NCBI GenBank assembly: GCA_022225965.2
Contig: JAKJXP020000097.1
Coordinates: 62,001-126,000 of the forward strand
Direction of reading: 5' to 3'
Length of the DNA: 64,000 bases
Origin: Diatrype stigma
Taxonomy: Eukaryota > Ascomycota > Sordariomycetes > Xylariales > Diatrypaceae
This document shows positions 10,949 to 22,139 of this stretch, piece by piece; positions within the stretch are counted from its first letter, which is position 1, and every line of letters begins with the position of its first letter. The notes beneath the pieces are model-generated. The model saw only the letters and a list, made by a program, of their open reading frames with translations. It was not told the DNA's origin and made no database searches. A program made the translations under genes and the position numbers.

Positions 10949-12929
10949 TACAGGTAGTCGTCAAGTTGCAAACGCCGTGACTATTCTCGGGGCGCCTTTT
11001 CCACGTCGCCTCAATAACCACAGGGGCTCTGGATGCTATAGTTCGCCCGTTCGAAGTCATGCTCCCAACCATGGTAACATCTCTCAGCGTCCCGAACGGA
11101 ATGGACGTTGGGCTGAATGGAACGTTCCACGGACCATTGCCGTAGTAGACAACATACTCTAGACTAGCAAGAAAACCCCGAGGCTAGGAAAAGTAAGACT
11201 TGGGACTATCGTGGGAACGCCGGGTTTCCCAGCTAGCTGTCAAGTCACCGGACTAGCCGTCACAATGTTGCCTAAGTACCTACCAATCTGATGTATACAC
11301 ATCGTACCCCCAACCAGGCCTCCAACCAGCTTACACGCGGTCCAGGCCCGATCTCATAAGTTAGATCCTGGGTGATCCAGCATCCAGGTTACCAGTATCT
11401 TGATCGACGCAGTGAAATGGCTCGGAGATCTTATATGCCGATACTACCATGTGCGAACGGAAACCAGGGTGTTGATCTATTCCACGATCTTCACGAAATT
11501 CCCACGCAAATTTGACCGCGAGTTGTTTCCATCCATCCATCTGCAGAGCCCCAGGCTCCATATCTACGATAAGCCCACTTAACTCCCCGCCGTGGACAAG
11601 CATATACGAAATATAAGCGGTACGACTCACCATTGTGGGTTTCCGTATATGTCTACATGTAACTTTCGAATATCGCCATAGCCGATAGGTCAAAGGCATG
11701 AATAGGGGATGTTCAGGCTAAGGATGCTCGTCAAGGGTAACTATGGGGCTTCATGGAGACGGGAAGGCTACCAGGGTATGCGTCAAGTATACGCATGATA
11801 CCAATTTATAGCCTCACTCGTTGGTCATGTATGACCACATGTGGATACAAAGCGCATATTCACCCACATAAGTCTTATACGATCCGTCATATCTTTATCC
11901 CATTAGGTAAAGGTGCTTTGTAAATACCTAGGACAAAGTGGATCAATATCTTGCCTTCTTCGCATCTGGTCAAAGTCTGTCTTAAGCAAGTGTAGTACCA
12001 AAATTACCTGACTACCAGTAATAGGCCCACAGCAGCCCTATATCCAATGGGCTCATGTAAATCTTTGACTTAAAATGTTCTATCTTAGTAGTCGTGAAAT
12101 CTTGATTCATCGCAGTACCTAAGACCTCGGAATTTCGAGACTCGCAACGGTATACCACACCACGATCAGCGCTGAACTGTACATAATGAGAATGCTCTTT
12201 AGCGCTTTGGTCCTGTTGCATATTTTGTGGGCACCTCCAAAGTCTGTTGTCCTGAAACATTCATAGAAGACAGGTAAAGAGCAAGCTGTCGAACAAAAAG
12301 GGGTAAATCCTGTCAGGAGAACACGGGTTTCGTCGAGGGCAACCAAGAGATCTTTAGCTGCCACGGGGACTAAGCCACGCCATCTTCCTTATTGTGGCAG
12401 CGAGGAAAGGCCTTTACCATTGAATACCAACTAATACTCGGTATACGAAAACGTTCAAGATCACACTTGCAATGGCCACGATTGTTCATATTAATCAAGT
12501 TAATCTTTGCTTAGGTAGCTAGGCAAACTAACAAGTTTTGATTTTAAGATTTGAGATGATTCTAAGTACGATTAGGCCAAGGAGAAGAAGAGTAGAAGCT
12601 TCAATGGCTACTCAAAGGGTGGGAGGGTTTATTGGGTCCTCAAGTTCTCAGGAATAATGATATACAAAATAAATAAAGTCCTACATAACTTCGGAAAGGC
12701 GTCCTATATAATTTGGAGCAGAGATGAAAAGGGGCACATAACTATGGGTCTACGTAATCTACCAGCATAAGCACTAAACAAATTAAATAAGGGATTTTAA
12801 ATTTATTAATTAATATAATAACAATTAAAAAACAAGGCTTATTTAATTGTTATTGGATTAATTAAATAAAAAAACGTATCAAACAGGTATATACCGGGCC
12901 GTATAATAACCCTAAGCCGCCGGAAGGTC

Positions 12930-14627
12930 CGTATTAATCCTTAGCCCCTTAATTAATTCCTATAACTTTTCCGCATCGTTTTTAAGCCAATACTTTAAGT
13001 ATTAAATAATCTTAAGTATCGAGATTTTAATGTTATTACGTTATAAGATTATCGTAAGTTTGTATTAATTAAATACTTTCTTATATTCGGCTAATATAAG
13101 GAAGGCCGAAAAAACGTCGAATACAAAACGACTAAGCTTAAGGAAATCCTTTTGGTATTTCCTTTATTATTTAAATATATTCTTATTTATAAAAATAAAG
13201 CCCGTTTTTCTTATCGTAAGATAACGTTAAAACTTATTTTTATCTTTATCCGTAAATTCGGACGCAATATTATCGAATAAAGCTTTAATACGAAAAAGCT
13301 TTTTATTTCCTTTTCGAAAAAAAAATAAAGGTACGGGAAAAACCGTAATCTTATCCGCTACCGAAAAAACAAATTCCTTCGAATCGGCATTCGAACCGGT
13401 AATTATATCCGAATCCGCATAATGCTATAACTAATATTTTATAACCCTTTTTTTAATACTTTTAATTAAATTAACATTTAAAGCCCGGATTTTCCTTAAA
13501 TGCTTGCTCGAATAAAAAATAACAAAGGCCCAATATATAATAACTTTATTTAATACTTTCCGATATTTTTAAAGCTTTTTATAAATACGTTTAAAACCGG
13601 CTCAAATTTCGTTATAATTGTTTTTTCCTAGGACTTCGGAATTCGCCCGATCGGAATAAACATTTATCTTTTTTTTTTTGCGAATATTTAAACGAAACAT
13701 AACTTTAAGGCCGCATTTAATAAGAATTCGCCTGCGTTTCAAAATGCGTTAAATAAACGTTTAAAAAAATTAAAATATGCTGTATTAAAAAAAGGCAACA
13801 AATTAAAAAAAATCGAACAAATCGTTTTTGCGAATACCGAATTAATAAAAGGAAATTTATAGCGGCTTAAGAAAAAAGGTATATATTTTTTTTATTTTTT
13901 TTTAATAGTTTAAACCTATTTAATTATAATCGAAGATTTATTTTTAATTCGTATAATAAAGGCATTACTGTATTAATATTAACGCAATTCCTTTCGTATC
14001 ATAACGTTATTTCCTCGAAAAGCCAAAGGATTCCTTATATCGCTTCGAAAAAATGCCATTTTTTGGAAATAATTTCGTATTTCCAGGTTATTCGGACTTT
14101 ACGATTAACCATTCGCGCTTAAAAATAATAAAACCGATTAATAAATTCCTTAAAGTTTAAAAAATTACGTACCTTATGTAATATTCCGTTTTATTTTATA
14201 TCGTTATATATTTTAAAAAAACAACCGGTTTTATTTTTAATATCGAAATCGTAAATAAAGGCATTTAAAATGGAATTATCGAAAAATTCGGCTTTATTAT
14301 TTTCATTTTCCAAGAATTCATTTACGGTTTTTTTTGTAATCCCATAATTAATGGCTTCTTTTTTAACTTTAAATGCTCGTATTTTTCGTTAAAAAGCATT
14401 ACGACGCGGTACGCTTTATCGTATAAAGTTGTTTACTTTATAAGCTTTATTAACGGAATTAATTGCAATAACCCTCGTTTTATTCTTCGTTTCGAAAACG
14501 AAAAAAGTGGCTACGATATTAATAATATGCCTTTAATAACAAAGGCGTTACGTAATTATGATTTGTTTTGCTTATTATTTAAAAAAAAAGGAATTAACAA
14601 TAAAGAAAATAAAAATATTTCGAATAT
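12930..14627 (-). pseudogene. hAT transposase remnant, C-terminal half
   Basis: Read on the minus strand, broken translations match the order of a hAT transposase. A segment related to the conserved block before the insertion domain (RHIINIVATFF) lies near 14.53 kb. Tryptophan- and leucine-rich RNase-H-like fold segments lie at about 13.9-14.2 kb. The C-terminal hAT dimerisation motif (AEYKKVF, with ISILKII and YLKYWLKNDAEKL following) lies at about 12.97-13.13 kb. The frame is interrupted by many stops, most explicable as RIP transitions. The N-terminal half continues at 25.2-26.5 kb beyond the inserted gypsy element. Assignment rests on motif recognition, not on a database search. Confidence 0.75.
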
Positions 14628-14632
14628 AAAGC
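14628..14632 (+). repeat. Target-site duplication AAAGC, left copy
   Basis: Five bases immediately outside the left LTR are AAAGC, identical to the five bases immediately outside the right LTR. A 5-bp duplication is the size made by Ty3/gypsy integrases. Confidence 0.9.
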
Positions 14633-14892
14633 TATTATGGACGTTCCGGACTTCCTGCTTTTAGCAAGGAATGCCGGCGGCGTCGATAACGTCGATTATA
14701 TATAAGGGCATAGTACCGTTATATAATGCTTAATACTATTTATTACCAATATAAAGGTAAAGTTATAAAGTAATAAAAACTTAAATTATTATAAAATACT
14801 AAGGATTCCAAAGATTTCTATATAATCCTTAGTAGTATTAAATAAAAATATATAATATTAAGTAATTTTAGGAATTATTATATTACGTAATA
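14633..14892 (-). repeat. LTR of the gypsy element (3' LTR)
   Basis: A 260-bp direct repeat of 24958-25217, differing mainly by C/T and G/A changes. It begins TATTA, explicable as TGTTA altered by RIP, and ends TAATA where the other copy has TAACA, so the ancestral ends were probably TGTTA..TAACA. The body shares the segment around GCCGGCGGCGTCGATAACG. On the minus strand, bases next to this LTR (AAAAGGGCATA) resemble a polypurine tract, which makes it the 3' LTR. Confidence 0.9.
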
Positions 14893-17579
14893 TATGCCCT
14901 TTTATGAAATACCATTTACGTTTTCGTAATAAGTAATATTTAATATATATAAAAGATACGTAATATTTTTAATTCTTATAAATTAAAAGATAATACTTAA
15001 TTATTTAATAATTTAATTGCATAATTAAAATTAAAAACTTAATTGCATATAAACTTAATTCTTATATTAAAATATTTCGCTTTGTTTATTACGTACGGAA
15101 GTTTTAATATTATTTATGTCGTATTATTTATTCGATTTTTTATTTTAAAAGCCATTAATAGTTCCGAATATTTTATATTCCGTTTATTTATTTATTCGAT
15201 TTATTCGGTAATATATAATATTAATAATTTAAATTAACTTTTGCAAAATATTCGGCAAAGGTTTCGGTAATTTATGGCTTATATGCGTTCGTCGTAATTG
15301 CTAAAATTTAATTCGGAATTACGGAATTCGGTTTTAGAATTAAAAATACGTAAAAGCCGACTTACGAACGAAACATTAAAAAAGAGCCGGCTTATAAAAG
15401 TAGCTTTTTCGGATATTTTTTTTTGAAGCTACGGAATATGCGTCTAATAAAAAGCAACGTCGTTAAAAGCCATACTTTTTGCGTTATTTCTGCGTATAAT
15501 TCGTATATATTCGATAATATAATTGGCAATTCGTATTTGCCGTTAATTAATATTATCCTATATTATTATTTATAATGCTTCGTTTTTATTTATAACGAAA
15601 ATCGCATCCGGTATTTTTTTATTAATAAATCGAAGCATTATTTCCGTAAATATAGCCAAAACGGCATTTAACCGTTAAATAATAATAACTCTTATAATAA
15701 TAATTTGTTATATTTAAATGCCGTCGGGCCAACGAATATCGATAACGATTATTAGGAATATTTAAATAATATCCGGAAAAAATTTTAAACGGTAAGTTAA
15801 TAAAAATAAATTATTAATAAGCGATATTACGATATCGATTAAGTTAAATTCGTATAAAAAACTAAGGTTTAATCGGCATTAAATACCGCCGGCGGATATA
15901 TTTAACGATATTGCTAAGCCGTTAGGTAATAAGCGTCCGTAAAAGCCGTTAAAAGGCAATTAGCCATATAAACCGTTCGGGAATAGTCTTTTTTATAAGC
16001 TATTCGGAAGAACTTTTCCCGATGGTTCATTTTGATTCATTTTTTTTTATAAATTATTAAGAAGCAGCTTTTTATATAAAGCATTTATAAGAACTTTTGC
16101 TTTTAATAATTGCAGTATTCGTGAATTATTTTTATTTTCGATAATAATTAAGGCCTATTATTAAGCCGGTTAAAACGGGCGCTATCGTTGGTTTCGCTAA
16201 GAAAACGCGCCAAAAGGCGCCTAAAAGCCAAAAATTGCCCGTAAGTTTCGCCCGTAATTGCTATTTAAATAATACGAATAATTGCTTAAATAATAACGGA
16301 TATTATTCCGAATATTATTACGGCCAGGACCCGCTTTTATTTATTTTATTAATTACTTCCGAATACGATTTCCGATTATTAAGATATTTTCGAAATATGC
16401 TTTAAATAGCTTTTTTTATAAATATTCGGAAATTTCCATTATTACCGTAATTTCGGTATTTCGAAAAGCCGTTAAAAAGCGGCTAGCTACTTTAAACGAC
16501 GGCGGAATATGTGCCATTACATTTGCCTGGAATGTTCGTAATTAATAAATAATAATTAAAGAATTTTATATAATAAAGGGGCCAATAAATATTGCGGGGA
16601 ATTAGGTATTAAATATATTATATACTATATTAAGGCAAATATATAAATAAATAATTCCCATTAATTTAAATAATTAATAAATAAATTAATAATTTTTTAA
16701 TAATAATTATTAACATTACTAATTATTTTTATATAATAAATAAGTTATATTATATTAAAAAAAAATATCAATGAATACTAAAAAACCGAAATAAAATAAG
16801 AAATAATTAATTAAGTTATTAAGTTAATATTACAAAAGGAAAAAGGATTATTAAAATATATTACAGGTTATTAAAATCCCTTTATACGCTTTTTTGCATT
16901 AATAAGGTTATTCTTGCTACTTATATTATTTGCTTTAAAGGAAATTTTTATATTATTAAGTTTATTAATTAATTCGTATAAATATAAATAATATATAAAT
17001 AATAGGTTAAAAATTTGAATAATTAAAAAAAAACGATATAATTATTTTTTCGGCATTACTGCCGTTTATTTCTGCCTATAAAAGCTTTTATTTGCTTTAA
17101 TTATTAACGACTCGTTAATTAAAACGACCGTTTTTGTCCTGTTATAAATCCTTATTTATCCGGATTTTCTTTTCGGGCTTTATTCGAATTTCTTGCAATT
17201 AATCTAAAGGGTTAAGCAAAAAGCCTTGGCCGCTTTCGGCTACGCCCTTTTTCTTTTGGTATAATAATAATAAATAACGGTTTTCGTATTAGCACCGGGA
17301 ATTCGTAAAGTTCTTAATTTATAAATGCGTCGAGTTTTGGAATATATCTTATTTTTTTATCGCACTTTTATATTTTTTCTTTAATTATATCGATTAAATT
17401 TTATCGTAAATATCATTTGTCGTATACGGCATTAAAACCTATTTATCGTATTAAGTACTTAATTTTTTTCTCGAATTATTCGTTTATTTAATAGCCTTTT
17501 TATTTCGAAATGTTTATAAAGTTTTTTAAAAATTTCCCTATTTTGTTTAACTTTTATAGCTAATTTTTTACGTAACAGT

Positions 17580-17860
17580 ATCGAAATTCGTTAATACGGA
17601 TTATTTTCCGACGCAATTGCCGGTTTTAAATAAGCTATTAATATTACCGGATATATATTTTAGGCCTTATTAAAATTTAATTCGTAAATTAAATTATTTA
17701 TTTTACGCATTATCTTAAAAAGGCCCACAAATCAAAGGGCTATTTTTTTATTAAGAATGTATAGCAATAAGTATTCTTTATATAAACGCATCTTAATCCA
17801 TAATTCCTTTTCGAATATTACCGGCTTATATTTAACGTTATATTTTTAGGTTATAACATA
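17580..17860 (-). pseudogene. Integrase C-terminal domain remnant (gypsy)
   Basis: On the minus strand the broken translation includes YKPVIFEKELWIKMRLYKEY, then FVGLFKI and YPVILIAYLKPA. This is the recognisable C-terminal module of fungal Ty3/gypsy integrases. Below it, at about 17.4-17.5 kb, is a more weakly preserved segment that could be a degraded chromodomain; that part is uncertain. Confidence 0.8.
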
Positions 17861-18049
17861 AATTATTAACGATTTCGTAATTTATGCCGCTTTTCGGAAT
17901 ATCGCAGCTATTGATTAATTAATAGGCCGTTATAATGGTAATTTTTTTAAGTATATTCGAATATTTATAAAATATTCGTTAAATAAGCATTTAATTCCTA
18001 TTAATTTCTTATTATTAAGTACCGCTTAAGTTATAATATAACTTTTGTT

Positions 18050-18400
18050 TATAACTTTTTAAAATATACTTAATTTTAATACCGAAATGTCGTTTTTATC
18101 GTTTGGTTTTTACGTTTAAACAAATTATTTGCTTATAAATAATAAGTTATTATATATCGCTAATATGTTCCTATTATTAATTATATTTTATGCCATATTT
18201 CTTATACGAATTTCGTATTTTTATTCGTAATAATTATTTTTAAAATCTCCTAATTACTTATTAATAATTACCGATTAATTATAAGTTCCTAGTTTTTATT
18301 AAAGTATTATAAATGCCTTAAAACGATTAGGATTACTTTAAATACTTTATTCGTAATTATTATAAATATATCGAACGAATCGAATCCGGAAATCGATTAT
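18050..18400 (-). pseudogene. Integrase catalytic core remnant (gypsy)
   Basis: Minus-strand translation gives LLISN, EILKIITNKNTKFV, EIWHKI and then LFKRKNQTIKTTF. The last corresponds to the conserved segment around the final catalytic acidic residue of rve-type integrases. Stops and substitutions are consistent with RIP. Confidence 0.75.
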
Positions 18401-19689
18401 TTTATATAAACAGACTTTATTAATGGCATAGCTATAACGATATTTAACGTAACCGTATAAAACGAAACTAAAAATATTTGGATTAGCTGTAATTTTTTAT
18501 ACGGCTAATAACGCAATATTCGAATATTATTATATATTAAATAATATTTTATATATTTTTCCATATTTTTTTACGTCTATAAAATGCAATACGATAATAT
18601 AATTTTTTTTTACGTTATTATAATGCCTTAATAAAAGCGTTTATTATAACAATTTTTTAATATTTCTTATTTATATATATAAAATATATATAAGCGTTTA
18701 CTTAATAACGGGCTTTTAAAATATAATAATCTATTTTCGTTAAAACGAAACGTTACGTTTTTTATTAGTTAATTATTATTATGCAGTTTTTTTAGGTTTT
18801 TTACGACCTTGCGTTATTATTTCCGATTATCGACTTTATATTTTTCGCGTATTTATTTCTTAAAATTCTTAATAAGACTTATTATATTTATTTGGCTTTT
18901 ATTTTTAAAGGCCTTTTTTATTGGCAAATCCTTAATTAGGAATATCGTATCTAAAATATTTTTTTTTAAAAGGGCATTATTATCGCAAACCGGCAGTCGT
19001 AATAACGCATTTAGCATTATATTAAAATTTCCAAATATATATATTACCGATAACGGATATTTTCTTAAAAATATTAAGGCCGTTTATAATTGGTAATTAA
19101 TTTTCGTAACATTTTAGGTTTTTAAATTTTTTTTTTCGATAATGCTTTTAATAATATTATAATTAATAAATACTATTACCGAAGGTTTTTTTGTAAACCT
19201 AATATATATTTGTAATTTTTTAATTATTTATACTAAATATGTTATTTTTAGCTTTATAAATTAATATGTCTTTTTTGCTTAATTAATGCATTTGCTTAGG
19301 TATAATATAAAGCGCATAATTATTTTGAATATCTGGTTTTTTCCGTTTTAGAAATATTCCGGAATTATATAAAATAGTATTATTTCGAAATTATTTTTAG
19401 ACGCATTTAATTAAATAAACGCTTATATAATCGGGTCGAAATAAATTAAGGTGGTTTCCTTAAATAATGCATCTTTAATGCATTAAAAAGATTTTAATTT
19501 TTTGCCTTTTAATTAAAAACTAATATTACGAATATAAGTTTTGCGTTATTACTTATTAAAGATTTTGCTTTAATTTCGGCCTTATTTTAATAATTAAATT
19601 TTAAATTATTTAAAAGGTTTATTATAATGGACATAATTTTTTATTAAATGCTTTAATTAATTTATAAATCCAATTTAATGCTTTAAATT

Positions 19690-20000
19690 ATTAAAATTCG
19701 TAAAAGGCTTAATACGACGGATGGCTTTTAATTTTTTTTTCGCTATTTATAATTTAAAGCCGTTTATTCGAAAGTTTAGCAATTATACCGACGGATATTT
19801 TATAAAGGACTTTTTAAAAAAAATAATAATTCAATATCTTCGAATATTATAAATACTTAATTTAAATGTTTCAAATGTTTTTTTTAATTATTGAAAAATA
19901 TTATAATGTCGTTAATATAAATTATTAAATAATACTTATAAAGCCTTAAAATTCGGTTAATTTGTTATTATATAAACAGGAATAAATTTTTAAAGCCTAT
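19690..20000 (-). pseudogene. Reverse transcriptase palm remnant (gypsy)
   Basis: On the minus strand: RILRLYKYYLIIYINDIIIF, then HLKHLN, VFIIFEDIELLF and a segment corresponding to the post-catalytic connection. The YIND at 19908-19919 is the YIDD catalytic box with one Asp codon changed GAC to AAC, exactly a RIP-type transition. Confidence 0.85.
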
Positions 20001-20679
20001 GGATAATATATTTAAGCGTTTTAATTTTTTATAATTAAGGATAATAAAAATATTTCGGAATTCCTTTTGTATTAAAAACTAATAAAAGAACTTTTTAATA
20101 TTCATTATAATAATAAACTTTTTTTTACGTAATTTCGCCGTTATTTCGTATTATTTAAATAATAAATATGCGTCTTTTAATATTACCTTATTTTATAATC
20201 GTAAATTTATAATTATTCGTTTTTTACGTATATTATTCTTAATAATTTAAGCCATAAAACAGGCTGTTACGAAAAAAATAATTCGTAATTAATAATTTAT
20301 GCGGCCCGTATTATATAATAGCTAAAAAGTTTCGTTAATAACTTTTTATTTAATAACGCTTTATAAATAAGGCCTGGCTATAATTTTATATTTATATTAT
20401 TTAGGTATTAATTCGATAATTATTTACTTTTTTTTTAAAGGGTCGATAATATTTTTATTTTTTTATATTTTCATATGTCGTAATAATAAGTTCTAAATAC
20501 GGATTAAAAATGTTTTATTTTTAATACAAATATGTATTTTTTTAAACGTTTCCGTTTTTTTTAAGTTATTAAGGCGCCTTATTTTAAGTTTAAAATTTCG
20601 ATTTTCGATTAATTTATTTAAGAATTTCTTTTCGTTTTTTTTAATTATTAAAAATACGATATTCGTATTTATTTTTTTT

Positions 20680-21070
20680 ACTTTACGTAAAGCTATTCGT
20701 TATATTTGCTGGAATATTTCTTTTAATTTTTTATAACTTTCGTATATATTAAGTTGCTTTTTTATATTCGCTGCTTCGTTTTTTAGGCTTAAAAACCAGC
20801 TTTTTATATTATTTCGCTTTTTCTTATTTTTGGCATGTTTATAAATGCTTTTAAATGGCTTTTCGACGCTTTTAAATGGTTCCTTTATGTTTTCGGGCAT
20901 TTATTTATTGCTTTTAAGTAATTTTTTAATATTTTCGGCCATTTGCTTATTACTTTTAAATGGCTTTTTAATATTTCTAATTAGCTTTTTTATATTTTTA
21001 AGTTTTAATTTATAATATTCGGTTATTTGCTTAGCCATATTAGCTAGCTTTTTTTTCGGTTTTAAAATAT
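20680..21070 (-). pseudogene. Lys-rich repetitive spacer within gypsy pol
   Basis: Between the protease and reverse transcriptase remnants the minus strand encodes a charged, helix-prone stretch with recurring AENIKK/PENIKE and PFKS elements, part of it still open for 66 codons (20700-20900). Three or more diverged copies of the unit are visible. I recognise no domain; it looks like an internal repeat expansion in the polyprotein linker. Confidence 0.5.
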
Positions 21071-21839
21071 GTTTATTAATTTTTATTATTATTAAATATT
21101 TGCTTTATTTTTTGGCCATAGCGGCTAACGTTTTTTTAAAAGATTTAACATTATTGCCTATAAGCCTTAAAAATTTGGGTTTATTATTTGCTTTAATCCA
21201 AAATATCGGGTTGGATTTAATATAAATTATTAAATTTATATGCATGCTAATGATTTAATGGACTTTTTTACGATTTCTTAATAGCTAGCGTATTTCGATT
21301 AATATTTTTGGATTAATATTATTATAATATTAAAGGTATTGCATTATTTCGGTTAATAGCATGCAATAGCCTAACTTTTGGCCTTTTAATATATTTATAA
21401 GGCTTTGCTTAATATTAACGACTTTAACTTATCGTTTTTTATTAATAATACAGGGCATTATTTTTAACGTATCGGAATTAAAATAATAATTAATGCTTTA
21501 TTATAGCTAAACGTTTTTTCTTTTTCAATACAAATTGGATATATAATGTTATTCTTTAAATATAAAATAAATTACTTTTTAACGTATGCTTTAACTTTTT
21601 ACCTATTCGCTTTTAGGTAAAACGTAACGTTTATTTTAACGTTATTATATTGATTAATACGCAAATAGCGATTTTAAACGAATATATTAATTCCGTACTA
21701 ATATAAAAAGCCATTTTTTAATAATAATCCAATAAAAAGTTTCGGAAATATCCAGGCCTTAAATTAAAAACGCACTTTTATACGGCGGCTTAAATATTGT
21801 TTTATTATTATAAATATGCCCGTTATTTTAATTAAGTTG

Positions 21840-22000
21840 CGAATTTTTTATTTTTTTATTCCGGTTATTCCTTATATTTGCGATTCGTTAATAGTTACGT
21901 TTTTATATTTATATAAAGTATTTTCTTTAATAAGCTGGATATTCGTGCCGGTATCGATATAGGCCGTATCGGATAATACTTAATTAATTTTATCGCATAG
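21840..22000 (-). pseudogene. Aspartic protease remnant (gypsy)
   Basis: The minus-strand translation around 21938-21964 reads AYIDTGTNI followed by QLIKENTL. This is the D-T/S-G active-site motif and following strand of retroelement aspartic proteases. It lies upstream, in element orientation, of the reverse transcriptase remnant, as expected. Confidence 0.7.
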
Positions 22001-22139
22001 GTATATTTTTATATATAAATAACTCGTAAAGTCCTTTAGGCCGTATCCGGACCTATTAGGTTTTAATACGAATTTCGAAAGGGCCATTAAAATGCGGCGA
22101 CTTTTTTCGGCCAGGTTAGGACAATAAAGGCGCCTTTCG

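Larger units (their letters stand above)
7614..12779. other. 5.2 kb gene-poor region next to the transposon block
   Basis: No frame here has a recognisable domain or convincing splice structure. Base composition is mixed rather than RIP-extreme and becomes AT-rich from about 12.5 kb. Short features are a perfect 18-bp palindrome at 8031 and two TTAGGG hexamers near 10.93 kb. It may be the decayed shoulder of the repeat block. Confidence 0.4.

Noticed and set aside
15043..15237. Hydrophobic 64-codon plus-strand frame in the AT-rich block
   Set aside because: Ile/Phe/Tyr-rich translation is an artefact of RIP-driven AT bias and is opposite to the coding remnants of the element.
18809..19096. 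95-codon plus-strand frame in the AT-rich block
   Set aside because: Antisense to reverse transcriptase/integrase remnants of the gypsy element; composition artefact.
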